This document shows, piece after piece, positions 6,414 to 12,318 of a stretch of DNA of 15,612 bases. A model generated the notes under the pieces. It saw only the letters and a list, made by a program, of their open reading frames with translations, was not told where the DNA came from and searched no databases. A program made the position numbers and the translations under genes. Position 1 is the first letter of the stretch; the number at the start of each line of letters is the position of its first letter. This stretch comes from JBBTIS01 sp038059855 (GTDB lineage Bacteria; Elusimicrobiota; Elusimicrobia; JACQPE01). The DNA lies in the NCBI GenBank assembly GCA_964357255.1, contig CAYHKQ010000059.1, positions 1 to 15,612 of the forward strand, in the 5' to 3' direction.

Positions 6414-7484
6414 TTGAGCGCGTTGCGTTCCATCCGGTTTAATATCGGCCTCATTGCCGCGCTGGCCGCTCTCTTCGCCCTGGGCACCCTAATTCCACAG
6501 CAGACCGACGCGCCGGAAAAAGTCGCCCTGCTCCTTAATGCGCATCCGGCGTGGGCACGATCTTTTGAACGTCTCGGGCTTTTTCATCTGTATCGCGCGC
6601 CGCTAGTCATAGGCCTGCTCGCTCTTTTAGCCATTAACATTACGGTTTGCCGCCTATGGACTCATCTCAAAAATTTCAAATCAGGCAAGGGCTTGCGCCT
6701 CTCCAGGGAAAAATGGGGATCGCTCCTCAATCACATCGGGCTCGTTGTGGCGCTGGCCGGAGCTTTAATAAAAGGCATCTGGGGCTTTGAGGAATTTTTA
6801 ATGCTCCAGCCGGGACAAGATAAGCCGTTGCGGCGCTTTCCAACCTCAACCATCAGCCTTATGGACTTTAACGTTGAGTTCTATCCGGACGGTAAAACAC
6901 CGCGCCAATTTGAGAGCGACCTGCAAGCCACGCTTAAAGGACAAACCAAACGCCAAAAAATTCGCGTTAATGAACCATTGAGCCTTCCGGCGCTTCCCTT
7001 GGCCCCGTTGCGCTTTTATCAAGCCGGATGGGGCGCAACCGGAATGTTCAAAAACGCAGGACTTCAAATCGGATCGCAAAAAATACCCCTCAAAATGGAT
7101 GAACCGGCCCCAATCCCCAAAACGTCTTTTAAGGTCACCGCAAAAAAAATGTTCCCGGATTTTACCGTGGAACTTGGAAGGCCGGCGACCAAAACAATGG
7201 AATGGAACAACCCGGCCCTTTGCGTCATCTTCAAACACGCCGGGTTCCAGTCGCGCCCTATATGGCTTCTCTTAAACCATCCGGGCGCGGCTTTTGAAGA
7301 GCTCCCCGACGGCACGGCGCGGACGATGGGGCCGCCGCCCTTTCAAGTCGCCTCGATCGAGCCGATCTTTTTTTCCGGAATCCAGGCGGCTTACGATCCG
7401 GGATTCCCGGTATTAATCGGCGGAATTTTTCTGACCTTAGCGGGCCTTGGGCTTTATCTCAGCGCAAAATGGCGAACCCTTTAA
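6414..7484 (+). CDS. resB: ResB/Ccs1-like cytochrome c biogenesis protein
   Basis: A polytopic membrane protein with four segments: about residues 11-27 ending in GTLIPQ, 62-82, 104-121, and a C-terminal segment at about 329-351. A large periplasmic domain lies between the third and fourth. LGTLIPQ after segment 1 and NHIGLVVALAGAL with His107 in segment 3 are typical of ResB/Ccs1. Together with CcsA/ResC, these deliver haem to apocytochrome c in System II. No CcsA partner is in the window. The reading frame is open back to a GTG at 6306 inside tkt, but those residues are just the other frame of tkt. TTG at 6414, 16 bases after the tkt stop, gives a normal short N-terminus. TTG at 6372 is the alternative. 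No start has a ribosome site. At about 356 residues it is on the short side for the family. Confidence 0.8.
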   Translation: MSALRSIRFNIGLIAALAALFALGTLIPQQTDAPEKVALLLNAHPAWARSFERLGLFHLYRAPLVIGLLALLAINITVCRLWTHLKNFKSGKGLRLSREKWGSLLNHIGLVVALAGALIKGIWGFEEFLMLQPGQDKPLRRFPTSTISLMDFNVEFYPDGKTPRQFESDLQATLKGQTKRQKIRVNEPLSLPALPLAPLRFYQAGWGATGMFKNAGLQIGSQKIPLKMDEPAPIPKTSFKVTAKKMFPDFTVELGRPATKTMEWNNPALCVIFKHAGFQSRPIWLLLNHPGAAFEELPDGTARTMGPPPFQVASIEPIFFSGIQAAYDPGFPVLIGGIFLTLAGLGLYLSAKWRTL

Positions 7485-7529
7485 AACGCGGCGGCAAAAA
7501 GCCTGCCCCTCTCGATTGGTTTGAGCCTA

Positions 7530-7552
7530 AAAATTTTACTCAGTAAAATTTT
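7530..7552. terminator. Perfect palindrome, likely bidirectional terminator
   Basis: Arms AAAATTTTACT (7530-7540) and AGTAAAATTTT (7542-7552) pair perfectly around a single C. The site lies between the convergent resB-like and M3 peptidase genes, 45 bases after one stop and 4 bases after the other. The TTTT and AAAA ends give T-rich tails on both strands. The stem is AT-rich and so not very stable. Confidence 0.65.
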
Positions 7553-7555
7553 CCT

Positions 7556-9577
7556 TTATTCCAACCCGATGCTCTTCAAAAACGCTTCTTCATTCGGCTC
7601 TCGGCCGAGGAATTTTTTAATCTGATCCGCCTCGTCGAGACTGCGGCCTGGCTCCAAAATCAGCCGGCGGTATTCGCGGCCGAGACCGGGGCTCATGATG
7701 CCCTCTTTCTCAAAACGACTGAACATGTCCGCGGAGTAAACCTCGCTCCAAAGATACCCGTAGTAGCCTGCGTCATAGCCGCCCATTAAATGGCCGAAGC
7801 CCGCGGGCCCATGAGTGCCGGGGGTCGCCGGAATCAAAGCGACGCTTTCCCTTAAATCCGCCCAAACATCCGTTGTGTCCACTTTTTTCTTTGTGTGATA
7901 CGCGAGGTCAACGCTCGCAAAAAAAACCTGGCGCAAATACTTGACGCCCGAATTGAGATTTTTCAAGGCGATCATCGTGGCGATCAATTCGTCGGGTAAT
8001 TTTTTCGTCCGGTCCGCGTAATGTCCGGACAAACGCCTTAAAACCTCTTTATTCCAAACCCAGTTCTCCAACATTTGAGAAGGCGCCTCCACGAAATCCC
8101 GTGCCACGTTGGTTCCGGAAAACCGGGCGTATTTGGCCCGCGTCAAAACCTGATGCATAATGTGGCCAAATTCGTGAAAAAAAGTCTCAACCTCGGAATG
8201 TGTCAACAACGAAGGACGGTCCGCCGAGGGCTTGTTAAAATTCGCCACCATGGCGGCCACAGGGGACTGATACGTTTGATCGTCCAACAGCCGCCCGCGA
8301 ACCAAGTCAAAGGCGGCCGCGTGCTTAAACTTTCCCTCCCTCGGAAAAAGGTCCAAGTAAAAATAACCCAAAACTTGAGCGTTGTCAACGCCGATGACCG
8401 CGTAAAGCTTCGCGTCCGGGTGCCATCGGCCCAAAGAAGGCTCTTCCTTAAACGCTACGCCCAAAAGCTCTTGATAGATATTAAGCATCTCCACGGTCAC
8501 CGCGTCCGCCGGAAAATACTCTTTGACCTTTTGACTGTCCAGTTCATGCCGGGTTTTTTTGATCAGATTATCGAAATAACGCCAGTCCCAAGCCATCATT
8601 GGGCCGCCTTTGATGCCTTCCATAATTTTGAGATCCTGTTCGGCCTTAACCTTGAGCTTCTTGGTCAAGCGGTCTAAAAACCCCTTCACCGCTTTAGGAT
8701 TCCGGGCCATGCGATCTTCCAAGACATAATCGGCATGGGTTTTGTAACCTAAAAGCCTGGCGGCCCGATGGCGCTTGGCAATAGCTTTTTCAAAAAGCTC
8801 AATATTTTGCGGATACCCGCGGTTCTCAAACTTAAACTCAAGGCGGCGCCGCGCGTCCTCGGACTTGGCATTTTCCATAAAAGGAAAATAGTCGGGATAA
8901 TCCAAGGTGACGATAAATTTTCCTCCGGGGGCCGTGGCAAGATGGGCGACAAAATCCTCGGGCAAACCTTCGAGGTCTTCACGGGTGAAATGGACTTGGT
9001 CCTTCCATTCATTAAGATTCTTGCCGAAGGTAAGCTCTAAATCCACGACTTCCTGCTTAAGCGTCTTGACCTCGGCGCGTTTAGGGCCCGCTAAGTCCAG
9101 GCCGTTGCGCTTGAACTCGATCAAGGTTTTTTCCAAAAGTTTTTTATCCTCGCCCTCCAAGGGCTCTTTCTTATCCTCGTAGGCTTTCAAGGCATTGTAA
9201 ATGTCCTCGCGCGTATAAATTTCAACGCCGAATTGCTGAATCAGGGTTTCGCACTCATGAGCCGCGTCGCGCACGGCCTTGTCCGTGGATACATACTTAA
9301 GAAATGTGGGCCCGGAGACGCGATCGCTCATATCGGCCACGGCCAGATCAAAAAGATACACGGTGTTCCTGAAATTCATTTGGCCGGGATTTTGTTGCGC
9401 GATATACTTAAATCTCGTTTGAGCGCCTTTTTTTGATTCTTCGCATTCCTGTTGAATCTGAGCGGGCGTCAAAGCCCAGTTAAGCCAAACGGACGGCGCA
9501 GGCGCAAGGGCCTGCGCCCCCAGGCCCCAAGCCAAAACTCCGGCAACAACCAACGAACCTGTTAAAATTTTTCGCAT
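7556..9577 (-). CDS. Exported M3-family zinc oligopeptidase (thimet oligopeptidase-like)
   Basis: A 673-residue M3 peptidase that cleaves short peptides, not folded proteins. The zinc site is HEFGH (468-472), with Glu497 (FVEAPSQMLENW) as third ligand at the standard spacing of 25 residues. The conserved substrate-binding end GGYDAGYYGYLWSEVYSADMF is present. The N-terminal half is the helical domain that narrows access to the active site. The start is ATG at 9577: two overlapping GGAGG sites lie 4-7 bases upstream, and the protein then begins with a clean Sec signal peptide, MRKILTGSLVVAGVLAWGLG, cleaved near AQA. An upstream in-frame start at 9634 would bury this signal. Most bacterial M3 enzymes are cytoplasmic, so export is notable. 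It suggests peptide feeding in the periplasm or outside the cell. The neighbours give no more detail. Confidence 0.93.
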   Translation of the reverse strand: MRKILTGSLVVAGVLAWGLGAQALAPAPSVWLNWALTPAQIQQECEESKKGAQTRFKYIAQQNPGQMNFRNTVYLFDLAVADMSDRVSGPTFLKYVSTDKAVRDAAHECETLIQQFGVEIYTREDIYNALKAYEDKKEPLEGEDKKLLEKTLIEFKRNGLDLAGPKRAEVKTLKQEVVDLELTFGKNLNEWKDQVHFTREDLEGLPEDFVAHLATAPGGKFIVTLDYPDYFPFMENAKSEDARRRLEFKFENRGYPQNIELFEKAIAKRHRAARLLGYKTHADYVLEDRMARNPKAVKGFLDRLTKKLKVKAEQDLKIMEGIKGGPMMAWDWRYFDNLIKKTRHELDSQKVKEYFPADAVTVEMLNIYQELLGVAFKEEPSLGRWHPDAKLYAVIGVDNAQVLGYFYLDLFPREGKFKHAAAFDLVRGRLLDDQTYQSPVAAMVANFNKPSADRPSLLTHSEVETFFHEFGHIMHQVLTRAKYARFSGTNVARDFVEAPSQMLENWVWNKEVLRRLSGHYADRTKKLPDELIATMIALKNLNSGVKYLRQVFFASVDLAYHTKKKVDTTDVWADLRESVALIPATPGTHGPAGFGHLMGGYDAGYYGYLWSEVYSADMFSRFEKEGIMSPGLGREYRRLILEPGRSLDEADQIKKFLGREPNEEAFLKSIGLE

Positions 9578-9581
9578 ATCC

Positions 9582-9589
9582 CCTCCTCC
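9582..9589 (-). promoter_or_regulatory. Strong ribosome-binding site of the M3 peptidase
   Basis: The minus strand carries two overlapping GGAGG copies (GGAGGAGG) ending 4 bases before the ATG at 9577. It is by far the strongest Shine-Dalgarno in the window and settles the choice of start. Confidence 0.8.
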
Positions 9590-9605
9590 CAGCGGACAGG
9601 GCGCC

Positions 9606-9634
9606 TTGCATCGGGCCCGAACCTGGGCCTGCAA
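9606..9634 (-). promoter_or_regulatory. Stem-loop in the leader of the M3 peptidase gene
   Basis: TTGCA (9606-9610) pairs with TGCAA (9630-9634) and GGCCC (9614-9618) with GGGCC (9625-9629). This leaves a three-base bulge and a six-base loop. It lies about 17 bases upstream of the ribosome site in the untranslated leader. It could affect translation or mRNA stability. It matches no riboswitch known to me. Confidence 0.35.
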
Positions 9635-9730
9635 ATGTCCAAATTATTATGCATAGGCTCCCTATCATCCATTTCAGCAAAACTTCTAATGTATATAAAG
9701 TTGGTATCAAGCCAAACAGGAGTTAATTCT

Positions 9731-9802
9731 CTGCGGGGACAGGAGTCGAACCTGTACTAGACGCTCCAAAGGCGCCTGTGACTACCCTTACACCACCCCG
9801 CA
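9731..9802 (-). tRNA. tRNA-Gln (anticodon TTG)
   Basis: A 72-base cloverleaf on the minus strand. The acceptor stem TGCGGGG (9802-9796) pairs with CCCCGCA (9738-9732), and the discriminator is G at 9731. The unusual first base U and discriminator G are both typical of tRNA-Gln. The D stem is GTG/CAC. The anticodon stem GGCGC/GCGTC carries loop CTTTGGA, with TTG at positions 34-36. The T arm is ACAGG-TTCGACT-CCTGT. CCA is not encoded and must be added after transcription. UUG reads CAA and, by wobble, CAG. Confidence 0.95.
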
Positions 9803-9823
9803 ACGAAAACAAGACGACCAAGG

Positions 9824-9852
9824 AGAATAAAATTCAATTCTATGCTTGGCAA
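9824..9852 (-). promoter_or_regulatory. Likely sigma70 promoter of tRNA-Gln
   Basis: On the minus strand TTGCCA (9852-9847; five of six to TTGACA) and TATTCT (9829-9824; four of six to TATAAT) are 17 bases apart. Transcription would start about 15 bases before the tRNA. The -35 hexamer lies inside the terminal inverted repeat of the adjacent palindromic element; the -10 lies just outside it. Confidence 0.5.
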
Positions 9853-10040
9853 GGGCAATTATTGAGCTCAATAATTGAAAGCGTTTGTTAAGGTTCCTTG
9901 CGGTTTTTTCGTCACACCGGCGCAAGCCGGTGTCCAGATTTTTCTCTGGATTCCGGCTTCCGCCGGAATGACAAACCAGTAGAACTGAACGCTTTCCAAT
10001 AATTGCCCTTGCCAAGTATAAGAAGTTTCCTATTGAATTT
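9830..10040. mobile_element. MITE-like palindromic element with two inverted hairpins
   Basis: A nested inverted repeat. The outermost arms are AAATTCAAT (9830-9838) and ATTGAATTT (10032-10040). The main arms are a perfect 20-base inverted repeat (9845-9864 against 9997-10016), beginning CTTGGCAAGG. Inner arms are GAAAGCGTT (9877-9885) and AACGCTTTC (9988-9996). In the core, ACACCGGC-GCAA-GCCGGTGT (9914-9933) and ATTCCGGC-TTCC-GCCGGAAT (9950-9969) form two hairpins in opposite orientation, joined by TCCAGA/TCTGGA (9933-9938 and 9945-9950). The left arm has 12 extra bases that make a 22-base palindrome. The right side has 9 extra bases between the outer and main arms. No transposase gene is present. 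It fills the gap between tRNA-Gln and the envelope operon. Confidence 0.75.
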
Positions 10041-10070
10041 ACGAAGATAGCAAGCTAAACTTCAGGAAGA

Positions 10071-10379
10071 ATGGCCATTGTGTTTGCTCTGTGCGCCTCA
10101 ATCGTAACAGCCGCTATTGTGGCGGCCGTAATCTATTTAATCACAACGCTCAAGCAGGTCGAGCGCTCGGCCCGGGCGGCCGAGCAGTTTCTGCTTCACG
10201 CCGATGAAACGGCGCGGCACGCCCAGGACGCGGCGCAAAAATTATCCGCGTTTGCCAACGAGTTTCAAGGGGGATGGGGCAAAACCCTCTCATTCGTCAG
10301 CGGGCTGATCTGGACGGCAAAGGACCATTTATACGGTAATTCCAAACAGCGCAAAACAGAAGAAAAGGAGACCCTGTAA
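10071..10379 (+). CDS. Small membrane-anchored protein, DUF948-like
   Basis: A 102-residue protein: one N-terminal transmembrane helix (residues 2-25, MAIVFALCASIVTAAIVAAVIYLI), a likely coiled region (about 27-65, KQVERSARAAEQFLLHADE...), a short WGKTLSFVSGLIWTAKDHLYG stretch, then a charged tail. This layout is typical of DUF948 proteins, whose function is unknown. The ATG at 10071 has AGGA at 10064-10067. It starts a four-gene operon with the YtxH-like gene 7 bases downstream; DUF948 and YtxH pairs are common in bacteria. Confidence 0.7.
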   Translation: MAIVFALCASIVTAAIVAAVIYLITTLKQVERSARAAEQFLLHADETARHAQDAAQKLSAFANEFQGGWGKTLSFVSGLIWTAKDHLYGNSKQRKTEEKETL

Positions 10380-10386
10380 CCCAAAC

Positions 10387-10623
10387 ATGGATAACAATCA
10401 ACAAAACGGCGGCGCGCTACCCGCCTTCCTGCTCGGGGCCATTGTGGGCGCCGCCGCGGCCCTGCTCTTAGCGCCGGCCTCCGGCGCTAAAACCCGAAGA
10501 AGCCTCGCCGGTGGGCTTAAAAAATGGCTCGAAGAAGGTGAAAACTTTTTGAACGACGCAAGAGAAACCCTGTGCGAGCAGGCCAAAAAAATTAGCGCCG
10601 CCAAAGAAACGTCCGAGGAATAA
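10387..10623 (+). CDS. YtxH-family small membrane protein
   Basis: A 78-residue protein with a single helix, ALPAFLLGAIVGAAAALLLAP (10-30), followed by SGAKTRRSL. This Gly/Ala-rich helix leading to LLLAPxSGxxxR is the YtxH signature. The remainder is an amphipathic charged helix (KKWLEEGENFLNDARETL). YtxH proteins are sometimes labelled gas-vesicle proteins by database inheritance, with no support here. The nearest AGGAG is 16 bases upstream of the ATG, so translation may depend on coupling to the preceding gene. Confidence 0.75.
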   Translation: MDNNQQNGGALPAFLLGAIVGAAAALLLAPASGAKTRRSLAGGLKKWLEEGENFLNDARETLCEQAKKISAAKETSEE

Positions 10624-10630
10624 GCCGCGC

Positions 10631-11152
10631 ATGACGCTATGGAATAAAATCCTTAACGCCTTCTGGCGCGACCCGGAAATTATCCGACGCCGCCAAACCC
10701 TGGGGACCAACCCTGTCTTTAACAGCCTCAATCCAAATCAGCTCACCCGGGTTCTGGCCATGCTTTATCACCGCCGCTATCACGAAGGAGAAACTATTTT
10801 TAAGGAAGGGGATGTCGGACGCGCCATCTTCATTATTGAATCCGGCAAGGTCCTGCTATGCAAGAAGGACAAGAAAGGTCATGAGCGCCCCTTGGCGACC
10901 CTGGGGCCCGGGGACTTCTTCGGCGAGATGGCTCTCTTAGAAGAACTGCCCCGCTCTGCCACGGCTGTCGCGACCGCGCCGGCCGACCTTTTCTTTCTCT
11001 ATAAAAGCAGTTTCGACGGCTTTGTCGTCCAGCGACCCGATATCGGGGCCACCATCTTAAGCGCCCTGGCGAAACTGCTCTCGCAACGACTAAGAACGCT
11101 CTCAGGCCGGCTTGCCGGCACAGAAGAAACGACTGCGGCCACGCGCGATTAA
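10631..11152 (+). CDS. Cyclic-nucleotide-binding-domain protein without DNA-binding domain
   Basis: A 173-residue protein with one CRP-type sensor domain (about residues 28-140). The phosphate-binding cassette is intact: FGEMALLEELPRSATA (97-112) with Glu99 and Arg108, the residues that hold the cyclic phosphate and ribose. HEGETIFKEGDVGRAIFIIESGKV gives the preceding beta-roll. After it there is only a short helix (ATILSALAKLLSQRLRTL), with no helix-turn-helix, so it is not a transcription factor. It could gate or regulate a partner in the operon, such as the AI-2E-family membrane protein starting 2 bases after its stop. Whether the ligand is cAMP or cGMP cannot be told. Confidence 0.85.
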   Translation: MTLWNKILNAFWRDPEIIRRRQTLGTNPVFNSLNPNQLTRVLAMLYHRRYHEGETIFKEGDVGRAIFIIESGKVLLCKKDKKGHERPLATLGPGDFFGEMALLEELPRSATAVATAPADLFFLYKSSFDGFVVQRPDIGATILSALAKLLSQRLRTLSGRLAGTEETTAATRD

Positions 11153-11154
11153 AT

Positions 11155-12159
11155 ATGCAGGCCGTTCTGACCCCATTCCTTCTGGCCCTCTTAGCGGCAT
11201 ATCTCATCAACCCCCTGATCGCCATGTTTGAGCACCGAGGCATCCGAAGAAAGGCTGTTGTCATTCTCTTTTATCTCATCATTGGAAGCGCGCTCACGGG
11301 GACCGCGGCCAGGGTTCTGCCCTCCATCAGCCAGGAAATCCAGGAGCTTCAAGCCGACTGGCCCCAACGGGCCGCGAGCCTAAGAACCGTCGCGCTCAAC
11401 CTCGGGCGCCGCATCACCAATAAACTCCCCGGGGGCAAGGAACTTTTATCTTACGCCGAACATCAGGCTCAAAACTTGGGCTCCCAAGCCGCGCCCCTGC
11501 TCTCCAATCTGATTGGAAATCTTTTTAGCCTTATCTCCTTACTGTTTTTGGCGCCGCTCATCACATTCTTCTTTCTGATCGAAGGCCCCGCGCTGACCCA
11601 AAAAGCCTTGGCCGCCTGCCCAGGCCGGCACGTTGAAAAAGTTCTAAATTTCCTGTGCTCCATCAGCGAATCCTTGGGCAATTATTTACGCGCCTTAATC
11701 ATTGACGCCGCCATCATCGCAACGATGGCGGCCATCGGACTTTATCTTCTGGGAGTCAATTACAGCCTGATCTTGGGCCTGGCCGCAGGCGTCGGAGGGA
11801 TGATTCCCTACCTAGGCCCGCTCTTGGTCGGCGCTATTGCATCGGGACTGGCCGTCGTTCAATTCCAAGCCCTAGGGCCGGGGCTTAACGTCATTATCTT
11901 ATTCGCGGCCCTGCGATTTGCCGACGATTGGATCATCCAGCCCTATATCATGAGCCGGGCCGCGAATCTTCATCCGGCCGTGCTCCTTTTAGCGCTGATG
12001 ACCGGCGGGCATTTCTTCGGTCTCTTGGGCCTGATCCTGGCGGCTCCCACGGCTTGCGTACTCAGGGTCGTCATAACAACACTGTGGGACTGGTACTTGG
12101 CCGAGGCAGGATTAACACAAGCGCCCTTGGCCTGTGAAGAAAAAATTGTAATCGTTTAA
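11155..12159 (+). CDS. AI-2E family (PerM-like) membrane transporter
   Basis: A 334-residue polytopic inner-membrane protein. Family marks: PFLLALLAAYLINPLIAMFEHRGIRR near the N-terminus, a large soluble loop (residues 50-120), a membrane block LFSLISLLFLAPLITFFFLIEG, LGNYLRALIIDAAIIA, the conserved GVNYSLILGLAAGVGGMIPYLGP, and the final HFFGLLGLILAAPTACVLRVV. Family members export autoinducer-2 or act as sodium/proton antiporters; the substrate here is open. Translation starts in what is normally the second part of the first membrane region, so the usual first hydrophobic half-helix seems absent. The upstream frame is open but not hydrophobic. The start is 2 bases after the previous stop, with no ribosome site, so it is probably translationally coupled. 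Confidence 0.85.
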   Translation: MQAVLTPFLLALLAAYLINPLIAMFEHRGIRRKAVVILFYLIIGSALTGTAARVLPSISQEIQELQADWPQRAASLRTVALNLGRRITNKLPGGKELLSYAEHQAQNLGSQAAPLLSNLIGNLFSLISLLFLAPLITFFFLIEGPALTQKALAACPGRHVEKVLNFLCSISESLGNYLRALIIDAAIIATMAAIGLYLLGVNYSLILGLAAGVGGMIPYLGPLLVGAIASGLAVVQFQALGPGLNVIILFAALRFADDWIIQPYIMSRAANLHPAVLLLALMTGGHFFGLLGLILAAPTACVLRVVITTLWDWYLAEAGLTQAPLACEEKIVIV

Positions 12160-12318
12160 GGGCTCACGCAAGAATAAATTCCCAGTTTTTGGGCGTCGAG
12201 GCACCCGCTTGGCAAGGCGCGAGGAGCGAGCATACCCGAAGGTATGTGAGCGACGAGCAACGTAGCCAGGCGGGATGCATCGGCGGCCAAAAATGGGAAG
12301 TTCTTTTTGCGCGAGCCC
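12160..12318. repeat. 159-base long inverted repeat between two convergent stop codons
   Basis: The left arm begins GGGCTCACGCAA and the right arm's complement begins GGGCTCGCGCAA. Matching blocks TTCCCA and TTTTTGG follow, and the centre is CATACC-CGAA-GGTATG (12231-12246). Similarity is roughly three in four over most of each arm, with a poor match near 12212-12230, where both arms instead carry same-sense GAGCGA words. It starts on the base after the TAA of the AI-2E gene and ends at the first base of the rmuC stop (read on +), so it fills the gap exactly. It is likely a mobile or dispersed palindrome and probably works as a bidirectional terminator. Confidence 0.7.

Noticed and set aside
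8075..8677. 200-residue plus-strand frame inside the M3 peptidase gene
   Set aside because: Shadow frame; the minus strand encodes the conserved HEFGH zinc site in the same bases.
9495..9518. GC-rich hairpin (GGCGCAGGC / GCCTGCGCC) in the peptidase signal-peptide codons
   Set aside because: It is explained by Ala/Pro-rich codons of the signal-peptide end; no reason to give it a separate role.
9480..9710. 76-residue minus-strand frame upstream of the M3 peptidase
   Set aside because: It overlaps the signal peptide and leader of the peptidase in another frame; the strong ribosome site belongs to the ATG at 9577.
9788..10015. 75-residue minus-strand reading frame across the second palindromic element
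   Set aside because: It runs through the inverted repeats and part of the tRNA promoter; composition reflects the palindromes, with no ribosome site or family resemblance.
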